In this document: positions 9,236 through 16,980 of the stretch, piece by piece
Layout of the letters: each line of letters begins with the position of its first letter
Numbering within the stretch: the stretch's first letter is position 1
Source of the DNA: Dyella thiooxydans
GTDB lineage: Bacteria; Pseudomonadota; Gammaproteobacteria; Xanthomonadales; Rhodanobacteraceae
DNA: 64,000 bases
NCBI RefSeq assembly: GCF_001641285.1
Contig: NZ_CP014841.1
Coordinates: 1,550,001 to 1,614,000 of the forward strand
Direction: 5' to 3'
The notes under the pieces: model-generated
What the model saw: only the letters and a program-made list of their open reading frames with translations
The model's database searches: none
Told to the model about the DNA's origin: nothing
Translations under genes and position numbers: made by a program

Positions 9236-10531
9236 TCAGCGCACGCCCTGCACCCGCTGGATGGTCCAGGCCCCGGCGACGACCAGGATCGCCGCAAGCA
9301 CGAACAGCACCGCGTAGCTGTCACCGGTCATCGCCAGGATGCCCGGCGCCATCGCCGGCATCAGCAGCTGCGGCAATACGCTGGCGATGTTGAAGATGCC
9401 CAGGTTCCGCGCTGCGTGGGTCTCGCGCTCGGGCAGCACGTCGGTCAGCAACGCCAGGTCGACCGCCAGGTAGGCCCCCTGCGCGATGCCGGTCACCGCC
9501 ATCCCGACGAGGAACCAGTCGAACGAGCGGGTGAGTGCGATCAGCAGCAGGGCCAGCGCATACAGCAACGCCGCGCCGGATACGAATGCCTTGCGGCGCC
9601 CGACTGCGTCCGACAGCCGCCCACCCAGCACGCCGAAGGCGGCGAGCATGGTCGACTGCAGCAGGGTGGACAGGAAAATCCGGTGCGGCGCCTCATGGAC
9701 AGGGCAGTGCAACTGGTGGATCAGGTAAAGCTCCTGGTAGGTAAGCAGCAGCGCCACGCCGGCGAACTGGAGGAAGCGGCTGCACCACGTCCAGGAAAAG
9801 TCGGGGAACCGCCGCGGATCAATCCAGAAGCTGCCTGCGAATTCACGCCAGCCATAGGGCGCAGCATGCGCTTCAGCCGATCGCTCGCCGCGCAGGGCAC
9901 CCGCCAGGGCCAGCGCAGAAATCAATGCGATGACGCCCGGCAGCAGGAAGATCGCATAGGTGGAGGTGGCGAACGCCTGTACCAGGAAAGTGCCCACGGT
10001 CATGCCCACCGGCAGGCTGATACTCACGATGCCGGATACCGTACCGCGTTGCGACGGCGGAACCTGATCGGACAGGATGGCGGCCAGAGCGGCGAGCTGC
10101 GCGTTGTAGGCCAACTGGGTGACACACCAGCCCAGCAGCAGTGCCGGGATCGACTCGGCCTGCGCGACCATGGCCAGACCGGCCACCCCCACCAGCGCGC
10201 CACCCACCAGCCAGGGCCGGCGTACTCCAAAGCGCGACACCGTGCGATCGGACAGACGGCCAAAGAACGGGTTGCCGAACAACGCCGCCAGCGCCCCCAC
10301 ACCGACGACCAGCGAAAGACTGTTGTCCGCATGCGCCGGGTCGATCACCTGCACGCGCATCGCCAGCCCGACCAGGAGTGGCGACAGCAACGCCATCCAC
10401 ATGCCCGTGTATGCCAGGCCATAGACGAGCATGAACCACCGGCTGACCGGGCGGGCGCGTGCCCACGCGTAACCGTCCACACCTGCCAGCGGCATCTCCG
10501 CCACCGCCACATCGGCCTTGTCGTCGTCCAT
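9236..10531 (-). CDS. MFS sugar transporter of the glucan locus
   Basis: A 431-aa major facilitator with twelve predicted membrane helices. The A-loop motif reads GRLSDRTVSRFGVRRPW after helix 2, and the equivalent GGRLSDAVGRRKAF follows helix 8. The long central loop carries FWIDPRRFPDFSWTW. The organisation and the RFG.RRPW motif are like glycoside/sucrose-type (SLC45-like) porters. It lies 66 bp downstream of the LacI gene on the same strand, so the two probably form one transcript. It would take up the oligosaccharide or glucose that the divergent receptor and hydrolases release into the periplasm. Substrate not provable from sequence. Confidence 0.88.
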   Translation of the reverse strand: MDDDKADVAVAEMPLAGVDGYAWARARPVSRWFMLVYGLAYTGMWMALLSPLLVGLAMRVQVIDPAHADNSLSLVVGVGALAALFGNPFFGRLSDRTVSRFGVRRPWLVGGALVGVAGLAMVAQAESIPALLLGWCVTQLAYNAQLAALAAILSDQVPPSQRGTVSGIVSISLPVGMTVGTFLVQAFATSTYAIFLLPGVIALISALALAGALRGERSAEAHAAPYGWREFAGSFWIDPRRFPDFSWTWCSRFLQFAGVALLLTYQELYLIHQLHCPVHEAPHRIFLSTLLQSTMLAAFGVLGGRLSDAVGRRKAFVSGAALLYALALLLIALTRSFDWFLVGMAVTGIAQGAYLAVDLALLTDVLPERETHAARNLGIFNIASVLPQLLMPAMAPGILAMTGDSYAVLFVLAAILVVAGAWTIQRVQGVR

Positions 10532-10597
10532 CGTCCATTCGCCCCCTGCACCCCATGCCCCGCCAGGGACATGCCGGGCACAAGGCCTGTACGAATC

Positions 10598-11611
10598 CTA
10601 CGACGTTCCGGGTGCAGCCGATGACCCGCGTATCTTCAGCTGGTAAGGCAGGCGCTCCTGGTGATGCAGGGAGGGATCCCGAATCGCCTGCAATACGCTC
10701 TGCACCGCCGCGCACCCCATCTCCCGGCAGGGCTGACGCACCGTGGTCAGCCCAGGCGAGATCAGTTGCGACACCGGCGTCCCGTCGAAGCCGCATACCG
10801 AAAGGTCGTCGGGAACGACCAGCCCCCGCTCGTACGCTTCGCGCATCACGCCGCACGCCATGTCGTCGTTCGCCGCGAATATGGCGGTGGGGGGATGGTC
10901 CAGATCGAGCAACACCCTGGCGGCCGCCAGCCCCGACTCGAAAGTGAAATCGCCCTCGACCACCAGCGATGCGTCGTAAGCGACACCGGCCTTGCGCAGG
11001 GCATCGCGATAGCCGGTGCGACGCCACGCCCTCGCGCCGTGCCCCTTCAGTCCGGTGACGTGACCGATGCGCTGATGCCCCAGCGACAGCAGGTGCGCGA
11101 CGATGTCCTCCGCCGCCTTGCGCTCGTCGAATCCGATATCGATGCTCGACTCGCGCAATCGCGACGAGATCGTCGCGTAGCGGATGTCCAGCTCGTCCAG
11201 TCGCTGCAGGAGCTTGGCGTTGTTCGCGTGCGGCGGTACCAGCACCAGCGCGTCCGGCCGATGGTGCGCCACGAAGCCGTCGATTCGCGCTGCCAGGTCA
11301 TCGGCCGCGTCGAAAGGGTGCAGCACCGCGTTGTAGGGCGTCTCCTTGCAAGCCTCCAGCACGCCGACGATCACGTCCATGATGTAGCTCGACACCGCCG
11401 TCGGGTTGTCGTAGAGCAGCGCCACCAGGAACGAGCGCCGGCCCGCCAGGCTGCGCGCCGATGCGTTGGGCACGTAATTCAGGTCGCGGATCGACTTCTC
11501 GATGCGCTCCCTGAGCTTGACCCGCACATTGGTGTACCCGTTCAGCACGCGCGACACCGTCTTGACGGATACCCCCGCGTCCGCGGCGACGTCTTCGATT
11601 CTTGCGGCCAT
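10598..11611 (-). CDS. LacI-family transcriptional regulator of the glucan locus
   Basis: A 337-aa LacI/GalR repressor. The N-terminal helix-turn-helix reads RIEDVAADAGVSVKTVSRVLNGYTNV (residues ~4-29) with the hinge helix NASARSLAGRRS. The remainder is the periplasmic-binding-protein-like effector domain, with GHQRIGHVTGLKGH, FAANDDMACGVM and CGFDGTPVSQLISPGLTTVRQP. The start at 11611 puts GGAAGGAAAG about nine bases upstream and fits the standard LacI N-terminus; a longer open frame upstream is not coding. Its likely operators are the palindromes at 11706-11723 and 11879-11904 in the divergent control region, implying autoregulation and repression of the TonB receptor operon until a sugar ligand appears. 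Confidence 0.95.
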   Translation of the reverse strand: MAARIEDVAADAGVSVKTVSRVLNGYTNVRVKLRERIEKSIRDLNYVPNASARSLAGRRSFLVALLYDNPTAVSSYIMDVIVGVLEACKETPYNAVLHPFDAADDLAARIDGFVAHHRPDALVLVPPHANNAKLLQRLDELDIRYATISSRLRESSIDIGFDERKAAEDIVAHLLSLGHQRIGHVTGLKGHGARAWRRTGYRDALRKAGVAYDASLVVEGDFTFESGLAAARVLLDLDHPPTAIFAANDDMACGVMREAYERGLVVPDDLSVCGFDGTPVSQLISPGLTTVRQPCREMGCAAVQSVLQAIRDPSLHHQERLPYQLKIRGSSAAPGTS

Positions 11612-11705
11612 GACCTGAGCTTTCCTTCCTTTCCGTATTGCAACGCACCATGCCGGTGACGACGGTGACCGGCCGCCACGAGGGACATCAGCCGCGCGCC
11701 CTGAA

Positions 11706-11723
11706 AATACCAGCGCTGGCATT
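11706..11723. promoter_or_regulatory. Second LacI-type operator, near the regulator gene
   Basis: Half-sites AATACCAGC / GCTGGCATT, one mismatch from a perfect 18-bp palindrome. It shares TACCAGCGCTGG with the stronger site 173 bp away. It is about 95 bp upstream of the LacI start and so fits autoregulation or DNA looping. Confidence 0.65.
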
Positions 11724-11878
11724 CTTGCATGACTTCGGGACGCTCGACACCTGTCGCCGCACATCGCGGCGCACCGCCCGCCTCGCACCGGATGCCACGC
11801 CACCCGACCCCGTCGCTGCAGCGCATCATCGCACTCGGGAAATCGTGCGATGCCGCCCGCCATTTTGGCCGTCCATTC

Positions 11879-11904
11879 CAAAAATACCAGCGCTGGTATT
11901 TTTG
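11879..11904. promoter_or_regulatory. Perfect 26-bp palindromic LacI-type operator
   Basis: CAAAAATACCAGC (11879-11891) is followed by its exact reverse complement (11892-11904), with no spacer. The central CG and the even symmetry are classical for LacI/GalR operators. It abuts the -35 box of the receptor promoter. Confidence 0.8.
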
Positions 11905-11933
11905 TTGACAGCGCTTGTACAAGTGGCTAGCTT
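11905..11933 (+). promoter_or_regulatory. Sigma-70 promoter of the TonB receptor operon
   Basis: TTGACA (11905-11910), 17-bp spacer, TAGCTT (11928-11933). The perfect -35 starts the base after the palindromic operator, so bound repressor would overlap polymerase contacts. It leaves a leader of roughly 270 bases before the receptor start. Confidence 0.6.
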
Positions 11934-12209
11934 GCGTCGCAATCGGGGGTCCGACGCAACACGCGGGCACCGGGGGGAAAAGATGTCGATCCAGCTCCTG
12001 CACCGCGCACGCACTGCGAACGAGAGGCGCGTGTCGGCACCGGACGCATGTGGCTGTACCGGTTGTATCGCAGACCGGCGCAGCGCATCCGGCCGTGGCA
12101 GGACGGGCGGCAGACAGCCTCCGCCCACGATTCGCAACACGACCGGCCGGGGACGCACGCGGACGGCGGCATCGATCAGGCAATCACGAAATACGCGAGG
12201 AGATCAGCG

Positions 12210-15200
12210 GTGAAAAAGCAGTCCACGTATCGGCATGTGTCCATCGCCCCCCAGCAGCGCCGACTGCCCCTGGCGATCGCCTTGACCATCCTGGCGGCCG
12301 GCCCGCTGCATGCGCAGGCCACGCCGCCGGCGCAGGCGACCGGTGACCAGACCACCCAGTCCCAGGCCTCCGCCAACGACAAGAAGACCGACAAGGTCGA
12401 CAAGAAAAAAGCGGTGACGCTGACGGCGATGACCGTGAACGGCTATGCCGCGAGCCTGAGCCGGTCGCAGCAGATCAAGAAGTACGCCGACACGGTGGTC
12501 GACGTCATCTCGGCGCAGGACGTGAGCTCGCTGCCGGACACCTCCGTCACCGAGGCGCTGAAGCGCCTGCCAGGCGTGACGGTCAGCTCGTTCGGCGTCC
12601 AGGCCGACCCTGACCACTTCTCGATCCAGGGCACCGACATCAACCTGCAGGGCCTGCCCTACACCAGCACCCTGATCAATGGCGGCTCGGTGTTTTCCGC
12701 GGGTGGCGGCCAGGGCCTGAACTTCTCCACCGTGGCCCCGGAGCTGATCGGCTCGGTCGTGGTGAGCAAGAACCAGACGGCCAGCATGATCGACGGCGGC
12801 ATCTCCGGCACCATCGACATGAACACGCGCAAGCCGTTCGACAGCGACAAGCCGACCACCGCGTCGGTGAGCGTCGGTACGGACTGGGGCACACTGGCGA
12901 GGAAGAGCACGCCGCACATGTCCGCGCTGTTCAGCCACAACGTCGACACGCAATGGGGACGCTTCGGCTTCCTGGGTGCCGCGGCGTACGGACGGATCGC
13001 CCAGCAGGACAACGCGATCTCCGTGGTCGACTACCAGCAGCGCTGCAACGGCTGCACCCTGCCCAACGGCGTGGTGGACGCCTTCCCCGGGCTGACCGCA
13101 GGCCAGACCGCGTATGTCCCGGTGGGCGGTGACCTGCGTCTGCAGGACCAGACCTCCGAGCGTTTCGGCCATGACCTGGCGCTGCAGTGGCAGAGCCCGG
13201 ACAAGAAGCTCGGCGCCACGCTGCAATGGATCGGCGTCTCCGACAACGAGACCACCTACGAGCACACGCTGCAGGCCTCGACGGATGCCTGCGCGTTCGG
13301 CGGCTACACGACCTGTGCGATCCCCCTGCCCGGCACCACGCCGACGTACAACGCCGACGGCGTGATGACCTCGGGCGTCATCACCACCGCACCGTCGGGC
13401 ACCAGCTTCACGCCGACCAGCTACGGCGGCATGCAGACCCAGCTGGACACCACCGGCTATCGCACCCGCTACAACACCAACGACGTCAGCCTCAAGGTGA
13501 CCTGGGATCCCACCGACAGCTTTCACCTGAGCGGCGGCGCGCAGTACACCACCGCGAAGTACAGCTATCTGTACTACTACATCCGGCAGCTCACCAACGC
13601 CAACTGGGCGATCACCACCCATGGCAACAGCGTGCCCAGCATCAGCGTGCTGTCGCCGAACCCGGCGCAGACCACCGCGGAGTATTTCGCCGATCCGGGC
13701 AATTTCTACTATGCCGCCGCACAGGATGCCTATCGCCATTCCTGGGGCGACCAGCACGCCCTGCGCCTCGATGGCGTCTTCGACGTCAACGCCGACTTCA
13801 TCGACACGATCCAGTTCGGCGTGCGCTACGACAAGCAGGGCGAAACGCTGCAGAGCTCCAACTTCAACTACCAGAACATCAGCTCGCCCTATGTCTGGGG
13901 CGGATACTCCCCCGTCATCACCGGCGCGCAGACACCGGGAGTGACCACGCCGATCAGCATCGACCTGCCCGGGTTCAACACCAACTATGGCGTGACCGCT
14001 CCCTACGTCAACGTGAACCCCGCGCTGCAGTTCGCGCAGGCCGTCGCCATCATGCGGGGCATCAACGCCCAGTGGCTGGCCTCCGCACCACCCGGATCGC
14101 TGGGCAACCCCTACTACACCAATGACCAGCGCAGCGGCCTCGTCCCGGGCACCAAGTACCTGCCGCAGGAGATCTCCTCCAACTCCACCAAGACCCGTGC
14201 CGCCTATGTGCAGCTGAACTTCGGCAACGACAACACCAGCTTCCTGAGCAACCTGCAGATCAGCGGCAACGTGGGCGTGCGCTTCATCCACACGCAGAAC
14301 GATGCCACCGGCTACCTGATCGTCCCGAACCAGGCACTGGCGCAGAACGGCGCCACCGTCGCGCAGTACTGCGCCATCCAGACCTCCGGCGGAACCGCTG
14401 CACCGGGGACCTTCTGCGCGCTGACGCCGGCCGAGCAGCAGAAGTACGCCACGTTCGCCAACGGCGCCTTCACCCCGATCAAGGCGCCGAACTCGTACAA
14501 CAACCTGCTGCCGAGCTTCAACCTGGCGATCGGCTGGACCAACGACCTGATCTCGCGCTTCGCCTACTCCAAGGCTATCTATCGCCCGAGCCTGCAATCG
14601 CTGGCCGCTGGCCAGGGCGTGTCCGGACTGCTGCCCTACACGCCGTCCAACGGCTTGACGGTGCCCACCGTCGGCAACATCCAGACCAGCACCAACCCCT
14701 ACCTCAAGCCGATCACCTCGCAGAACTTCGACTTCACCACCGAGTGGTATTTCGCCAACGTCGGCCAGCTGTCCGCGACGCTGTTCTGGAAAAAGCTCAA
14801 CAACACCATCCAGTACGACACCAGCGTGGTCAACGTGGCCGTCACCAACAACGGCGTGACCTATCCGGAGATCTACACCGCGGGCCTGGTCAACCTCAAC
14901 AAGAAGGCCAGCGTGCACGGCGTGGAGCTGGCGTACCAGCAGACCTTCTCGTTCCTGCCCGGCTGGCTGTCCGGCCTGGGCGCCAACGCCAACTACACCT
15001 ACATCAAGCCGATCGGGATGCATTACGGCTCGGTCAACTACTGCGCCTACGGCTACGCCGCCGCGACGCAGTGCGTGAACCAGACCCGGCTCCCGCCGCA
15101 GGAGTTGTCCCGCGACAGCGTCAACCTGGGTCTGTACTACGGCAAGGGCCCGTTCAACGCCAAGGTGGTTTGGAATTGGCGTTCGGCCTTCCTGGTCAGC

Positions 15201-15434
15201 GCCACCGAAGCGGATTATCCGTTCCTGCCGGTGATGGCCACGGGCCAGGGACAGGTCGACGCCTCGGTGAGCTATGCGTTCAACAAGCACCTGAAGGTCT
15301 CGCTGCAGGCGGCCAACATCCTGAACTCGACCTTCAAGACCCGGGAAATCGTCAACACCGAAGGCCTGCAGGTACCCAAGGGCTACTTCCGCTTCGACAC
15401 CCGCTACGACCTGACCTTGACGATGGCTCTCTGA
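12210..15434 (+). CDS. TonB-dependent receptor, glucan uptake
   Basis: A 1074-aa outer-membrane receptor of the large Xanthomonas/Caulobacter type. The start is GTG at 12210 with GCGAGGAG seven bases upstream. A signal peptide ends near LHAQATPP, followed by a Lys/Asp-rich linker and the plug domain (DTVVDVISAQDVSSLPDTSVTEALKRLPGVTVS...IDGGISGTIDMNTRKPF). The rest is a 22-strand barrel ending in an aromatic-poor terminal strand (RFDTRYDLTLTMAL). Context with LacI, MFS, GH3 and GH16 genes says it imports oligosaccharides, most likely from beta-1,3-glucan. It is controlled by the adjacent operator and promoter. The hairpin after it separates it from the hydrolase genes. Confidence 0.94.
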   Translation: MKKQSTYRHVSIAPQQRRLPLAIALTILAAGPLHAQATPPAQATGDQTTQSQASANDKKTDKVDKKKAVTLTAMTVNGYAASLSRSQQIKKYADTVVDVISAQDVSSLPDTSVTEALKRLPGVTVSSFGVQADPDHFSIQGTDINLQGLPYTSTLINGGSVFSAGGGQGLNFSTVAPELIGSVVVSKNQTASMIDGGISGTIDMNTRKPFDSDKPTTASVSVGTDWGTLARKSTPHMSALFSHNVDTQWGRFGFLGAAAYGRIAQQDNAISVVDYQQRCNGCTLPNGVVDAFPGLTAGQTAYVPVGGDLRLQDQTSERFGHDLALQWQSPDKKLGATLQWIGVSDNETTYEHTLQASTDACAFGGYTTCAIPLPGTTPTYNADGVMTSGVITTAPSGTSFTPTSYGGMQTQLDTTGYRTRYNTNDVSLKVTWDPTDSFHLSGGAQYTTAKYSYLYYYIRQLTNANWAITTHGNSVPSISVLSPNPAQTTAEYFADPGNFYYAAAQDAYRHSWGDQHALRLDGVFDVNADFIDTIQFGVRYDKQGETLQSSNFNYQNISSPYVWGGYSPVITGAQTPGVTTPISIDLPGFNTNYGVTAPYVNVNPALQFAQAVAIMRGINAQWLASAPPGSLGNPYYTNDQRSGLVPGTKYLPQEISSNSTKTRAAYVQLNFGNDNTSFLSNLQISGNVGVRFIHTQNDATGYLIVPNQALAQNGATVAQYCAIQTSGGTAAPGTFCALTPAEQQKYATFANGAFTPIKAPNSYNNLLPSFNLAIGWTNDLISRFAYSKAIYRPSLQSLAAGQGVSGLLPYTPSNGLTVPTVGNIQTSTNPYLKPITSQNFDFTTEWYFANVGQLSATLFWKKLNNTIQYDTSVVNVAVTNNGVTYPEIYTAGLVNLNKKASVHGVELAYQQTFSFLPGWLSGLGANANYTYIKPIGMHYGSVNYCAYGYAAATQCVNQTRLPPQELSRDSVNLGLYYGKGPFNAKVVWNWRSAFLVSATEADYPFLPVMATGQGQVDASVSYAFNKHLKVSLQAANILNSTFKTREIVNTEGLQVPKGYFRFDTRYDLTLTMAL

Positions 15435-15450
15435 CGGCGGTTCGAACGAC

Positions 15451-15483
15451 CCTCGTCGTGGCCCGGAACGGGCCACGACGAGG
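15451..15483 (+). terminator. Perfect 15-bp stem hairpin between receptor and hydrolase genes
   Basis: CCTCGTCGTGGCCCG (15451-15465), loop GAA, then the exact complement (15469-15483). There is no U-tract after it, so it is more likely an intra-operonic mRNA-stabilising or attenuating hairpin than a full terminator. The next start is 122 bp away. Confidence 0.55.
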
Positions 15484-15605
15484 CGACGGATTCCAGCCGT
15501 GGCAGCTGCCCGCGCGTCACCGTCGGGGAAGAACGACGTACCCTCCGCGGCCCCCGCCCTGCCCACGACCGGTCGCCCTTTCGCATCGACCCGAGGCAAC
15601 TCCCC

Positions 15606-16880
15606 ATGATGAAAAGCGGCGCGGTCGGACCGGGCGGCAGAACATCCCGGTCGCTGACCGCGGCAGCCCTGTGCGCGATGTTCGCGTTCGTGATGCTGCC
15701 GGCGGGTCGCGTCGGAGCGGAGGCGCAATCGCCAGCATCGGCCCGGCATGTCGCCAGCCTCGGCTGCACGGCGATGGCGACGCGCGTCGACGCGACGGCA
15801 GGCAGCGGTCCGTTGTTGCTGCGCAGCTACGACGCACCCGCCGGCCGGGGTGCGCCGGTCACCCGGCCGCTGCATGCGGCGGCATTCACCTATGACAACG
15901 CGCTTGCCGTGATCGCACTGCTTGCGTGCGACAAGCCGCTGCAGGCCGCGCGCATCGGCGAAGCCCTGCGGCTGGCGGCGATGCACGGCACACGCCTGCA
16001 CGATGCCTATCTCGCAGGCGCGGTACGCGGTGGACAACCCATGCCCAACGGGTGGTGGGACGCCGGGCGGGGACACTGGGTCGAGGCCGCGAAACAGTAC
16101 CCCGGTGCCTACCAGGACGGCACGTCATGCGGCAACGTCGCGTGGACGGCGCTGGCCCTGCTGGCGCTGTACGACGCCCGTGGCGAGGTGCGCTGGCGCG
16201 ATGCGGCAGTGCGCCTCGCCCAGTGGGTCGTTGCCCACGCATCGGATCAGCGCGGCGCGGGCGGCTTCAACGGCGGGATCGAATCCTATCTGCTGCATCC
16301 GCGGCCGGCGCTGTGGAAATCGACCGAACACAACATCGACCTCGCCGCCCTGTTCGACTGGCTCGCCCGCATCGATGCACCGGGTGGCGACTGGCGCGCC
16401 CAGGCCGCGCGCGCGCGGCACTTCGTGACGGCGCAATGGGATGCAGCCAGCGGGCATTTCTGGATGGGCACCACCGCCGATGGCGTTACGGCCCTGCGCA
16501 CGCCCTCCGCACTGGACGTACAGCTCTGGGCGCAGTTGCTGCCGCACGCGCCATCGTCCTGGCGGAGAGCCGTCCACTGGGTCGAGCAGGCCAACGCCGT
16601 CCGCGGCGGCTTTGCCTTCACCGACGCGCGCGACGGCATGTGGACCGAAGGCACCGCTCAGGCGGCGCTGGTCTATCGGCAGGCAGGAGCCGCCACCCGG
16701 GCCGACCCGCTGTTCGGCACGATCGCGCGGCAGGTTTCGCCCGGCGGCTTTCTCTACGCTTCGCGCGAGCCGCGCATCCGCGCCGTGTATTCCTGGTACC
16801 GCCACCAACCCTGCCTGGCGGCCACCGCGTGGGCGGTGCTTGCCGCCCTCGACCGAAACCCCTACGTGGGCGCTTCATGA
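15606..16880 (+). CDS. Secreted putative glycoside hydrolase with (alpha/alpha)6-type repeats, family not identified
   Basis: A 424-aa exported protein with a long signal peptide (SLTAAALCAMFAFVMLPAGRVGAEA). The mature protein shows regular helix-hairpin repeats: FTYDNALAVIALLAC, CGNVAWTALALLALYDA, STEHNIDLAALFDWLARI, ALDVQLWAQLLPHA, GMWTEGTAQAALVYRQAGA, CLAATAWAVLAALDR. This pattern is typical of six-hairpin glycosidases. Conserved-looking acidic residues sit in TYDN, STEHN and WTEGT and are catalytic candidates. I do not recognise the family. It lies between the receptor and GH3 genes on the same strand and is therefore probably an oligosaccharide- or glucan-cleaving enzyme of this locus. 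Start ATGATG at 15606. Confidence 0.75.
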   Translation: MMKSGAVGPGGRTSRSLTAAALCAMFAFVMLPAGRVGAEAQSPASARHVASLGCTAMATRVDATAGSGPLLLRSYDAPAGRGAPVTRPLHAAAFTYDNALAVIALLACDKPLQAARIGEALRLAAMHGTRLHDAYLAGAVRGGQPMPNGWWDAGRGHWVEAAKQYPGAYQDGTSCGNVAWTALALLALYDARGEVRWRDAAVRLAQWVVAHASDQRGAGGFNGGIESYLLHPRPALWKSTEHNIDLAALFDWLARIDAPGGDWRAQAARARHFVTAQWDAASGHFWMGTTADGVTALRTPSALDVQLWAQLLPHAPSSWRRAVHWVEQANAVRGGFAFTDARDGMWTEGTAQAALVYRQAGAATRADPLFGTIARQVSPGGFLYASREPRIRAVYSWYRHQPCLAATAWAVLAALDRNPYVGAS

Positions 16881-16980
16881 GCGCCACCCTCGCGGCAGTC
16901 CGCCCACCGGGAAAGCCACTGCGCGGCGCTCCCCGTGCCGCCCAGGTCCGCACCCCACCGACCCTCCAAGCGAGCCGATC

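Noticed and set aside
12204-16076. A very long minus-strand open frame antisense to the TonB receptor (1290 codons)
   Set aside because: It is a GC-driven shadow: composition is Arg/Gly/Val/His-rich without domains, while the plus strand encodes a complete receptor and a secreted protein with signal peptides and ribosome sites.
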